From Toxoplasma gondii ME49 (taxonomy: Eukaryota; Apicomplexa; Conoidasida; Eucoccidiorida; Sarcocystidae), in the NCBI RefSeq assembly GCF_000006565.2, contig NC_031469.1:2004583-2068582 (forward strand): DNA of 64,000 nucleotides, written 5' to 3'. Below are positions 44,572 through 55,097 of the stretch, piece by piece. The position numbers and the translations under genes are program-made. The first letter of the stretch is position 1, and every line of letters begins with the position of its first letter. The notes beneath the pieces are model-generated. The model did not search any database. It was not told the origin of the DNA and saw only the letters and a program-made list of their open reading frames with translations.

Positions 44572-46080
44572 CTTGTCAATCTTCCCGCAGAGCAAAAAAC
44601 AACTCAACGGATGACACCGGCTGGGAGCAAGGCGCCAAGAGTGCCTACAGCTACCACTTGACACGAGGATTATCGCTGGATACTTTCACACAGCTGTATT
44701 GGGGCTTGTGTATCCAGCAGTGGCGCATTGCAAAGGCGGCTTTATCGTCTGTGCAACGGAAGGATCACGAGCTCCTTTTGCCAGATGTTTTTAAAATGGA
44801 ATGGCTCCAGATGATGCCGTCCCTCGTTCGCGCAGAGTCGGTGTAGATAACAGGGGGCTATGCTTTCAAAATTTCTACAGGCTTACACACAGTTGCCAAG
44901 GGGACTTTCTCAAGCGGAAGAGTGAAGGCAGCGTCAGTCGGCTACTGTGAAAGGTCCATTTCGGCTCTTCATCACCGACTTTTTCTTTCACAACTCCCAA
45001 CAAAACTTCCTGTCCAGTTCGTTGGCTGCAGCCCTAGATGTGGGGCCGGGCTCCATCGCTTTTCTTTAAGCTGATGGACTACGTGGTACGGCGTGCTCGG
45101 CACCAGCCCATCGATCACGGTGCACACACACTCCCAGAAGGTCTTGTGGAAACCACGGATCGGATGATGAACTTTCTCTCATCCAAGCATCATGGGGTGT
45201 AACTTAATACACCAGTTCGAACTGCGTCTCGATTTAGGCCTTCAGCCAAAGCCGCCCTTCCATCACCATGATGGGTTTAAAGCATCAAGTACTCGAAAGA
45301 GGAATTGTCTCGTATTTCAACAGCGCAAAGCAGAGTGTTTTGTAGGCTCTGGGGTAAATGCTTGCGAAAATGTGAGGACCCTTCTCGTTTCTCTTTAGTG
45401 GCAGAAGATTCCAGCGAGGGAAACAGTTCCCTCATTCAGTGTCTCGGAAACAGCGCATCGCACAGTCTCTGGCGACGCCCGAACATACTGAAAATGTGTG
45501 TGCACGGAACTTGTATACGTAGCCGTTGCGGTCATTGTGCCAACGCGTGAAAACGAATCACCCTCTCCTTCGGTAGAAAACGCCCACCTGCGCAACGGTC
45601 ACCATTTGCAGAACCCCCGCAGCGTCTACGCGTACGCACAGAAAAACTGTTTTTCTAATCTTGTCACCCAGTAGCATCACACGTCCATAAAAACCCATCT
45701 TATAGCTGAAGCCTTCGCCGACAGCAAAAGACACGCCCAGCGCCAGCGACCTCCGATAACGTCGACTCTCCAGCACTTTTCCAGTTCATGAGATGGTGCC
45801 ATTTCTTTCAGAGATCGGGGACAAGGGTACCGCACAGAAGGTAAATGAGAATTGGGCCTCAGAATAGAAGGCAAACCACCAAGAAAAAGTTCCTTTGTCC
45901 GTGCCACGGGCTGACACTCCAGTTTTGTGGAGGTAGGCCGAGACATGAATAAAGAGGGAAGCAAGAAAGTAACTGTGTGCCGCAGTTAAGCCTTTCTTGT
46001 GAATTAGCGGTCCCTATTCATTCGACGTGACAGGAGGCATCGCTACAACCAGTCTTCTTCAACGATCACTGCTTCCTCAA
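44572..46080. promoter_or_regulatory. 1.5 kb divergent intergenic region
   Basis: Lies between the SPAG6 start (minus, 44571) and the start of the plus-strand ORF at 46081, so both promoters are probably here. No coding exon was supported. I did not see a clear TA microsatellite or an obvious shared motif. Confidence 0.5.
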
Positions 46081-48132
46081 ATGGAGACGATAGAGGGCAC
46101 ACAGGACGAGATCGCCAAAGGTTTCAGGACTCTGCAGCGTATCAATACCCGTTTCCGCAAAGCTCGGGTGCGTTTGTATAATAAGGAAGCATCTCTGCTG
46201 CTGGCCACTGCAGGAGCAGGCAAGTTCGTCGGTGACCTGGAGGCTGGACGGAGGGAGCGAGAGTTCCTGAGTTGCACTGCCTCTGCAAAAACGACCAATC
46301 CGCGAAAAATCCATGCCCCATCACAATCTCGAAGAACTCTTGCAAGTGGCGGCAAGCGAGGACGCGTCCGCCCTCCTGTGCCAAGCTCCAACCTTCAACA
46401 ATTTTTAGTGGGAAACAAACAGGGCAGGGCTGCGAGTGCTAAGCAACAGTCGCCGGGAAGTCGGGACCTGGGAGAGTTTGTAGCTGTGACGAAAAACACG
46501 GGTTTTCCTCTCTCTCCTTCCCAGTCTCATCCACCGACCTCTGCAGCAGAGATACCGTTTTCCAGGGGACACAGCAAGTGTATGCTCAACGTACGGACGC
46601 AGCCCCGAGCCAGGAAGCAACGTGTCGGGCTCTCTGATGGCGGGGAACGGTCATCTTTTGGAGGGAAAACGCTGAACACGACAGCTACTGCAACCTTCAC
46701 ATGCCCAGGACCGCAACAAGACATCCCTCCATGCATACTTGACCTCTTCGAAACTCATGAAACGGCCATCAGGCGAACAGTCTTCTTGAACAAAGAATCA
46801 GAAGAGTTTTTCAAATCCCCCGGATGGATTGTGCAGGAATCGAGACAGCAGCAACTTGCAGGTTTGTGGAGCACGCAGAAACTATCCATCCCGTCACGGT
46901 CGCCGACGCGAATCATCACGGGGCAGGACCTCTCGCCTGCCACCAGTATTGACAGTTCTTTCCAAACGCGAGCGTTGCCACAAAAAGTACCTACATCACC
47001 CATCGCTGAAACGGTAGACCATCGCAGCGACCACCAAGAAGGTCATTCTGGTGCGAATCTCGCACCGAAGCCGGCAGATGGGGCACCAAAAAAGCCAGCT
47101 TTGGCCCCCGACGGAGCTACATCTTCTTACTTTGTCTCGAGCACGACCAATTCGGAAAAACTTGCGAAAACATCCGTTTTACAATCGAGCACTGGGCGGC
47201 AGTCAGATCGGCTTCCTTCCAGAGCGCCGGAAAGGGTCGAGGGGGGTTGGAACCAGCTGTTACGGGAGATTCCCGACAGGTTTCCAACGCCGAATCGCGC
47301 AGGACGAACAGGCAGCAGTTCACAGGTCCGTCTCATGTACATTGACGATCGAGGCTGTCCAAGGCTCGCGTGCAGAAATCACTGCATGCACGCTCCAGAT
47401 GAAGGCGCTCCTCAGCCAGCGTGTGGCCGGCGTACCCGGTCTGACACCCAGCTGGAAGGGTTGAAGAGGGCGAGTGACAAAACCAGGTCGCCCCCTGGTA
47501 ACAGCGGTTCTCAAACACATTCGCCGCTTGACAAGACTGACAAAGGCGGTACTGATGATGTGCCGCAAGGACGGGGCAGGGAGACACAGAGCGCTACCGT
47601 TGGTGGTGCGGCTTCAGAGAAACGTGCTCGAGGGAGGGTTGCCAGTCTACCCCATTTTCCTGGACATCTGTGTGGTGAAGGCATAGTAGCTTCTTCAGCC
47701 AGCCGAATTAGAAAGTATGGAACAGATCGTCGAGGCACACAACAGTCACCAGCAGGTTGCCTTGCCTGCGCACTGTCAAGAAAACACACCTGTGTAGCTG
47801 AAGGGCAGCTTCGGCCGAGTCAAACAGCCTCATTGACAAATAGTTATCCACCCTCCAGGGAGGACAGCTGCTCTGCAGGGAAACGAGTGCCACGAGAACC
47901 ACGTTCAGACGGACCTGATCCATTCGTACATGCTGAAACAAGTCCGAGTCACTTGCCTCCTTGGGGAATCACAGACAAACACTCACGTCCCATAGCGGCT
48001 TTTTCTAGACAGTCGTATCGCCACAGAGCGAACGTAGAGTCTCGTCGGGGCAAAGGTAATGTAGAAAGTTTCGCATTTTACGAACAAGTTCTAGACCAAT
48101 CCTTTCGACGATCCACGCATGCGGACATTTAG
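46081..48132 (+). CDS. Long intronless ORF, disordered basic protein of unknown function
   Basis: Open frame of 683 residues from an ATG in good context (A at -3, G at +4) to a stop at 48132. The frame stays open 54 bases further upstream, so a 5' exon cannot be excluded. Residues 1-60 look helical and basic (GFRTLQRINTRFRKARVRLY). The remainder is rich in Ser, Arg, Pro, Gln, Thr and Gly with few hydrophobic blocks, hence probably intrinsically disordered. It has no signal peptide, membrane segment or recognised domain. In the middle of the window, where other ORFs are under 150 codons, a frame of this length is unlikely by chance. It ends with an aromatic/charged motif (SFAFYEQVLDQSFRR). Confidence 0.6.
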   Translation: METIEGTQDEIAKGFRTLQRINTRFRKARVRLYNKEASLLLATAGAGKFVGDLEAGRREREFLSCTASAKTTNPRKIHAPSQSRRTLASGGKRGRVRPPVPSSNLQQFLVGNKQGRAASAKQQSPGSRDLGEFVAVTKNTGFPLSPSQSHPPTSAAEIPFSRGHSKCMLNVRTQPRARKQRVGLSDGGERSSFGGKTLNTTATATFTCPGPQQDIPPCILDLFETHETAIRRTVFLNKESEEFFKSPGWIVQESRQQQLAGLWSTQKLSIPSRSPTRIITGQDLSPATSIDSSFQTRALPQKVPTSPIAETVDHRSDHQEGHSGANLAPKPADGAPKKPALAPDGATSSYFVSSTTNSEKLAKTSVLQSSTGRQSDRLPSRAPERVEGGWNQLLREIPDRFPTPNRAGRTGSSSQVRLMYIDDRGCPRLACRNHCMHAPDEGAPQPACGRRTRSDTQLEGLKRASDKTRSPPGNSGSQTHSPLDKTDKGGTDDVPQGRGRETQSATVGGAASEKRARGRVASLPHFPGHLCGEGIVASSASRIRKYGTDRRGTQQSPAGCLACALSRKHTCVAEGQLRPSQTASLTNSYPPSREDSCSAGKRVPREPRSDGPDPFVHAETSPSHLPPWGITDKHSRPIAAFSRQSYRHRANVESRRGKGNVESFAFYEQVLDQSFRRSTHADI

Positions 48133-49676
48133 GGAGCCTGCTGAGGACTCCGCAAGCGTTTCGGTATATATTTCAACACGTTCTTCTGCTTTGCCGTCGT
48201 TCAGCGTCTGCTGTTCTTTACCTACACACCTGCTGTCAACTGTATGATAACCGATCGGGGATTGAAGACCGTCCCGCGATCCTTTGCCTCTATATCGCTA
48301 AAACTCGACTACAACCAACATCCCCAGCTACCATGTTTGCACCTGATTCCCTGTAGCTTTCTGAAAGCATCAGTGAACGCTTTTTTCATAAGAGGCGAAA
48401 CTTCTTTTTCGAGGACGGGCTGCCGTGAATATCCGAAATGCTGTCACTACTCTGTGTAAAACCGCGAGAGGCTTGCTCAAAATAAGCGATACCAGCATCA
48501 TTAAATGAACTAGAACAAAATCACAAACGGTGGAAATAAGCCAGTAAGTTGTAAGTTGCCAGATCGGTCTGTGCCGGAAGGGTATATACCTGAAACGTTC
48601 ACGCACTTGGTCTTCATTTGTTCTAGAGTTCGCTTCTTGTTTAGCGAGTTAACAGAGGCTCAAGAGTGAGCCGTGCCGCTCTTCCTCACATCTGCGTTTC
48701 TCCTTTCCTCCAACTGCGGAATGGCACTGCGTCGTATTTGCAAAAAGATGGAATCCAACCGCTGCACACCGCCATGCGCTTCTGGTTCACCCAAGACGCT
48801 CGAGGGCCTCCCCTTTTACCGAAAATTTTCACATGACGGAGAAACGGAATTCCGAGCCGACAGTCACTTCTTGTATGAGTACACTCTAATCGTCGATGCG
48901 TCCCGTTCGCATATCCGAGGTGCATAACTGAAAGGTTGCCGTTCGACAGTGTCCACCTCGAAATCCGATGTATTCGCACCAAGGAAAACCCTGATTTCCC
49001 CTGTCAGTATTCCTAGCTCAGGACGCAAGCTCACGGACAGCTGCCAGCAAGTCCGACAGGCATCTGCCTTCTAAAGCACCTACTCCATTTCCCAGGTAGT
49101 TTTCTAGATCTATCTGTGGCCACGCATTTTCTCCTCTGTATACAAAGAGACAAACGCGCTCTCACATGTCAGACCTTCTGCAGGCGTTCTGAGCTACAGA
49201 CGTGCATGGCAAAAGCGTGCTCGTCCACCGGCGCATAGATACGAGCGAAGTGATACATGGTTTGCCGGGATTAACGGAGTTCGCGGTGCTCATTTTTCTT
49301 TCCGTTCAACCCGAGCGTAAACTCGATGCGGGAGAACACAGCCAGAGCAAACATGTGCATGAGTCTGCCACTTCAAAAGAAAAACTTTTGCCGGCCGGCA
49401 GCCTCCAGAAACAACTCCTTGTTAGAAGCAGAGTCCGCACAGCAAACTGTACCCCGAAACAGACAGGAAGAAGAGACAATAATACTGGACGAGAGAGAAA
49501 GAATGGAGAAGCGACTGAGAGAACGATGAGAAGAAGACACAAAACGACTGAACCCCTAGACAGCACAGAGCACACACGCACAACCTGAGGAAGTTGACGA
49601 CGACAGCAGGCCTTGTGTGTGTGTGTGGGGTCCGCGGGCGTCGCGTGTCACCTTTTCGAGACCGCATCTTCGAGGG
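48133..49676. other. Convergent intergenic region
   Basis: 3' flanks of the plus-strand ORF ending at 48132 and the minus-strand nucleoporin-like gene ending at 49677. No exon was supported. A short GT run lies near 49610-49628. Confidence 0.5.
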
Positions 49677-51704
49677 CTAGAGAGAAACCTTCTGCATGAG
49701 CGACTCCAGAGTTGCTTGGCGTTCGTGAAGCATAGACAGTTGCTTTCCGCCGGCCTCGACGACTCTCAGCAGTCTGGTTGCCACTGAAAAAACAAGGGCC
49801 AGAAAAAGGGAGCTTTGGGGACGGGAATTACACACGAATGCCCAGAATCACTGAAAACAACCGTTCTGTTCATCTACGGAACCAAACATGCTGCCTTGTC
49901 CCTAGTCTGTTCTTTGGGTCTCACCTTTTTGCTCTTCGTCCTCCACCTCGCTCTCTCCTTCATCGGGAAAAACACCTCTCAGCTTTTCGACCCTCTCTCC
50001 CTTGGCCGCCGCCCGGCAGCCGGCGCCTCCGTAAACAAGGCCTTCCTCTGAGCTCCTCGTCACGTCTGCCTCGTCCTCGCGACCGCACTGGGATCCACTG
50101 AGACGCGAGCGCTCAAGCAGAGCAGCCGGCAGCCTGGAGATGTCTCTCTCCAGCTTTGTCCAGGCCTCTTCAAGCTCTCGGAGCCGCAGCGACTCATCTC
50201 GCTCTCGAAGGAGTCTCCCCGCTTCTACGCAGAGACTCTCCAAGATGGCCTGACCAGAAGAAGAGGGGTACAGGGAGAAGAAAAGGTGAGGCAAGGAGAC
50301 GAAAACCAGCACTCCCGCCTGTATTACGCGGGCCAGTGGGGTGGGGGTGGACAGCCCTCATACGGCGAAACGAAGGCTCAATCGAGACGCAGGAATTCGC
50401 TTTGGTTTACACAGAAGTACCCTTCAATCCGACAAGAAAGAAGACTGCGAGCGGGAAAGCAGGAACTCTGGACACGGAGAGGAGACGAAACACGGCCGAC
50501 ACATGACGAAACACAAATATCCATTTACAAACCAATGTTCAACAGATTTCCTTTCAACACCGCACAAACAGGATATGTCCGTTGGTCTTCTTTACTTCTG
50601 CTGATTTCTCCTTATCTCCACGTTGGTGTTCCTCCACGAATGATTCCTTTTCTCTCCACTTTTCTGCCTCCGAATCTCTTCCGCAGCTCTCTGCGTTCTG
50701 TTGCTTCCCGTGTATTTCTCCTCCTGTCTACCTCGAGTAGTCATGAGCCAGGTGGTCGATTCTCTGAAGTCGCATTCCTCTGCCCAATTCTTTCCCTCTC
50801 TGGAGCGCGGTTTCTCCTCCCTCACCATGTTTTTTTTCACTTTTTCGAGGCGCCGTTCATCCTCCTTCTGGCGCAGCACCTGACACTCGTGCGTCGCCCA
50901 CATTTCCTTCACTTGCGTCTCCAGAGTTTCTGTACACCGCGCGAGGTTCGCCGTCGTCGAAGACCGCAGGCGTCGCTCTGAGTGCCTCAATGACTGCAGC
51001 AAATTCTCGTCTGCGAACTGGAGCGTCGACACCAGAGAGCTGGCGAACTGCGAGAGACAACAGAGACACAAGTCAGCGTCGGTCGCAGGACCCGCGGCAA
51101 CAGAACTACGGATCTACAGCTTTTGCGTGTCTCTGCGGAATCCGAGTTATCCTGTGCCTTTCAGAAATATGGACCAAGACAGAGTGGTATTTGGGATAGA
51201 GAGACAGAGCAGGTCTCCGGCATGTGAAGAGAGAAATGAAGCTGCAGTGGACGGGAGGAAGAAACGAGAAAGAAAACGAAAAGAGGAAAAACCGAAAGAG
51301 GAAGCTCACTCAAAGACACACGAAACTCGTTCCACTCCTGGCTCAACACAAGAGCCCCCACTGTTTTCACAGAAAAACCCACAGACATCGACACTTCACG
51401 AAATCTCCTCCCTTCGCATATATAATTTTGTAACGCCTCTTTCTCTTTCGGTGTTAGCAAAATCGCCAATCAGGAAAAGCGTAGCCTCTCTCGTCGTCAA
51501 AACACATTTTCCTCTGTTATTCTTGACAAAGTGTGAATTCCTATGCTTGTATAAACTACCTTTTTCTAAGAAATAGGGGGGCTGCGAGATGGACTCCTCA
51601 TTTGCTTCTTCAAAACGTTTTCGTTTTCTCCCGAAACCAATTCCTGTTCTGGTAGTGGGGTTTCGAGAGCAGCCAGTGTATTTTTTACACGCTTTTTCGA
51701 GAGT

Positions 51705-51740
<36 letters not shown>

Positions 51741-54700
51741 CCACGAGTCGAACTCCCGGTTTAGCTCCTGAGCGTCTTTGTGTCCAAATCCAATTTCTGT
51801 TGCGTTGGCAGTCCCTCAAACTTTCTGCGTCTTCACCCTGTCGCCCCGTGCACCGACCTCAGCTGCGGCTGCAGTCGCTTGCCGCATGTCCGTAGTCCTT
51901 CCACTCGCGGAAGCCTTTTTCGCGGCACTCGCAGCGAAACGAATCTTCTCTCGTACTTGCTCCACATGCGTGTGGTGTTGCCTGAGCATATGGGCGGCCT
52001 CCTCCAGCTGATGCTTCGCGCCGCTTCTCTTGGGCAGAGCAAAGGAGACAGTCCCTCCGCAGCCCGTCGGCTCCGGCGCGCTCGCGACGTCCGCGGCGCC
52101 GTCTCCCCATCCAAACAGTAGCGGAGACACGTCCAGGGAAAACACAGAGAGAGAAGAATCCGAGAGACAAGACCCCACAAGCGCGAGATGAGAGGAGGCC
52201 TCAACAGGCGCGAGTTCGCTGCCTCGGCTCCGACGTCGCAGCGACAGAGAGCACAGCAGAGGGCGCTCGAGAGCCTCGCCAGCTTCTCCTCCATCGCCCC
52301 GCCACGACCCTTCCGCCTTCCTCCCCGCGAGCACCGCGTGCAGCGACAGACACGGCCGACTCCTGTAGCGCGAGTTCCTTGCGTCTTCTCCAGGCGAAGA
52401 CGCGGACCCCGCGCTCGAAGCCGACAGGTAGTGACACTCGACGAGAGACACCCGACAGGCGTCGAAGACGAAAGCCGCAGGCACTGCAGACGCAGTCAGC
52501 GAAGGCGGCAAAGCCAACAGACTCAGACGCCCACACACGGACCCCACAAAACTCTCACTGAGACCCTCTGTACAGACAAGAGAAGAAGAGGAGAGAGAAG
52601 AGGAAGGTGAAGACGCGGAGGAACGAGGGTCTTTGGAATTCGTGCGTGGGCGACAGAAGTATGTTTTTTGGAGGAGGAAGAACTGGAGTGGTTTCGCTGT
52701 TTCAGCAGCTTGCTGCGTTCCACTGTGTCCCGAGCTCCTCCCTTCTTGCTTCAACCCCTGGTCTTCCTCGCTCTGCTCTCCAGAGCACGCCACGTGCATG
52801 CGAGGCGCGATCTCTTCTGCAGATGCCCAAACACTAAGGGCGCCTGTCACCGTCGCTGTCAGCAGCATCGTCAGGGGATTCGTCGCGAAGAGCTGCACTG
52901 CACAAAGCCGACCTTCACCTTCGTCCTCGTTCTCCTCTGATCCTCCTCTTCGTTCCTCGACCAAACCTCTCAGTTCTTTCTTCTCATCTCGTTTCTCCTC
53001 ACCCTTGTTCTCTCCGTTCCTCAGTGCGACCCACTGAGGGACGGGGACGCGTCTCGCGGGTCTCGCGTTCTGCTCCTTGCTGACCGCGTCGCTGGACTGT
53101 CGCTCCCGAGACTCGAGACCTGCTGACACAGGAGATGACGCGGCTGCGCTCAACTCCTCGCAGAGGACGCGCTCGGCTTCCCGCTGAATGAGCCAGGCGC
53201 GCGTGTGGGGTTCGAGCACACACGTGTCTCCAGCGTCGTCTCGCCCCCCATCTTCATCATCTCTCTGATCTGCAGGCCCAGAGGCGCCGCAGCGGCGCTC
53301 GAGGAGACGCGCCTGCGTCGTCGCCTCCCGCAGGGCGAGGGCGAGGGGCGCGGGAAGTGTCGGCACCCGGCGCGGGAGGAAGGGACAGAAGCAGAGACAC
53401 CCCGGCGCATCTGTGGCACCCTCCAGGGACACCGGAAAGAGGAGGAAGACAGAGAGCGCCGGCCACAGCTCGAGGGCCTCGGAAGAACAGCCCAGCGCGA
53501 AGTTCACAGGCAGAACTCGAGGCCGTTGCTCCTCTCCCCCGGTCTGGCCCCGGGAGAGCTGCGGAGCAGGAGACAGCTCAGACGAAGTGTCTCCAGAGAT
53601 ACCATCGGGGAAAAAGGGGACACTGATCTCCGTCTCCGGCTGCTCGGTGCTCACAGCCACGTCGAACAGCCTCAGGATTGCTCGCTTGTCTTCGCCGGCT
53701 TCCCCGCGAGCCTCACAAGACTGCACGCCGTCTGTGTGGGGCACAGCGACCTCCTCATGACTGAGAAGCACCAGAGCTGTCTCCGAAAACGGGTGGAAGC
53801 AACATGCGACCATGGTCCTGCGGGGCGAAGGCCCCTGTGTGGAGTCGTCGGCGCCCGGAAGCTCCAGATTCCGCTGCAACTCGTCGAGGAGAAGAAGTCC
53901 GCGGACTTGAACCACCGCCTCGCCCTCCAGTTCCTCTTCCTCCTCTTCCCAGTCCTCGTCTCGGAGCCAACGCAGAGCGGGCCGAGAGATCTCCGCTGTC
54001 CCCGCCCCACACCTGTCTCCTCCCGCCTGTTCCTTCAGCCCGAGTGGAGGCGTGAGGGTGGCGACGCAGCAGGCGGAATCGGAGAGGAGCGCGAGGACGG
54101 AACCGGAGGTGTTGCAGCAGATGAACGAGAAGGGACTCTGCGTTTCGACGTCGTAGCCAAGAACGCTCACCAGGGCGGTGTACGAACACGCTACCGCGCT
54201 CTCGCTTCTGGGTTCAGAACCCCCGCAGGCGTCGCGAGTGCCGGAGCTCTCTTCCGCGGGCTGTGGAGAAACTCGAATGGCCACGACGCTGCTCGGCGCG
54301 CGCGCAGGCACAGACGAACTCCACTGCCTGACGATGGTGAAGGAGAAACCTGAAGGCGCTGGAATGCCGTCTCCTCGCGACGCGTCCGGGCCGCAGGAGG
54401 CGCAGCTCAGTTGCACTGGCAGCAGGCTTCGAGAGGCGCCCTGTGCCGAGCCGCTTCGCCGTTCCAGATCTCTGCCTCTGTGTTTGAGGATGTTTCTCGA
54501 CACCCGGTCGCGGATGTCGGCGTGAGAAAGCGCAGAGGTCGGGAAGCCTGAGGCAGAGGCGGCGCGTGTGTTGTCGGGTCTTCTGGGGGGGTCTCTGTCT
54601 TGTTCTGCGGCGTCTCTCGCCTCGAAGAAGGAGTCAATGCGCTCCAGGATCGGCGAGGCTGCATCGTCAGTCACCCAGAAAAGAGAAGAAAACGGAACGG

Positions 54701-55097
54701 GAGAGGTCGGCCGAGCGGTGGGCTTGACTCGCGCTCGCGCGGTCGTCTGCCTTGAATCCGATAGAGCAGAGGCAGCAGAAGACGACGGGACCGAGAACGG
54801 AGAACGCTGGTCTCCCGGAGACCTGGGGAACTGCGCGTGACTCACACTCGACGAGGGCGAAGAAGACAAAACCAAGCCAGAAGAAGGAGAGGAAAAAGCA
54901 AAAGAGGTGGACGAAGAGGATGGAGCGGAGGGAGGAAAGAGAGAAGATCCACGAACAGAGGAGAGAGAAGACGAAGACAAGAGAGAAGGGATGGAGAGCT
55001 TGACTTTCTCCTCGTCGGTAGGAGAGAGGACCGATGAACTGGAGAAGAGAGACTGCGACGGCGGCGCAGAAGTGGAAATGCCGAAGAAGCCTGACAT
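49677..55097 (-). CDS. Nup82/Nup88-like nucleoporin (putative)
   Basis: The first exon starts with MSGFFGIST at 55097 and stays open to 51816, about 1,090 codons. The N-terminal 150 residues are Ser/Pro-rich. The next 800 contain blocks resembling beta-propeller blades, notably MVACCFHPFSETALVLLS followed by ILRLFDVAVSTEQPE, a phrase like those in Nup82/Nup88. The end of this exon and later exons are coiled coil (HMLRQHHTHVEQVREKIR). Well-supported downstream exons are 51047-50826 (LRHSERRLRSST), 50249-49925 (LRLRELEEAWTKLERD) and 49783-49677 (stop). The segment 51815-51048 is unresolved: a 26-nt candidate exon at 51767-51742 abuts a TA run, but phases do not close. Propeller plus C-terminal coiled coil is the Nup82/Nup88 architecture, but identity rests on short resemblances; another propeller/coiled-coil protein is possible. 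Confidence 0.55.
51705..51740. repeat. TA microsatellite next to a candidate splice donor
   Basis: TA run in the unresolved intron of the nucleoporin-like gene. It begins (in the gene sense) directly after a possible donor GTTATA at 51741, so length variation here could affect splicing if the 26-nt exon is real. Confidence 0.85.

Noticed and set aside
53205..54353. 382-codon plus-strand ORF
   Set aside because: It lies wholly antisense to the long first exon of the nucleoporin-like gene. Its Arg/Pro-rich composition is what the complement of Ser/Ala/Glu-rich coding sequence gives.
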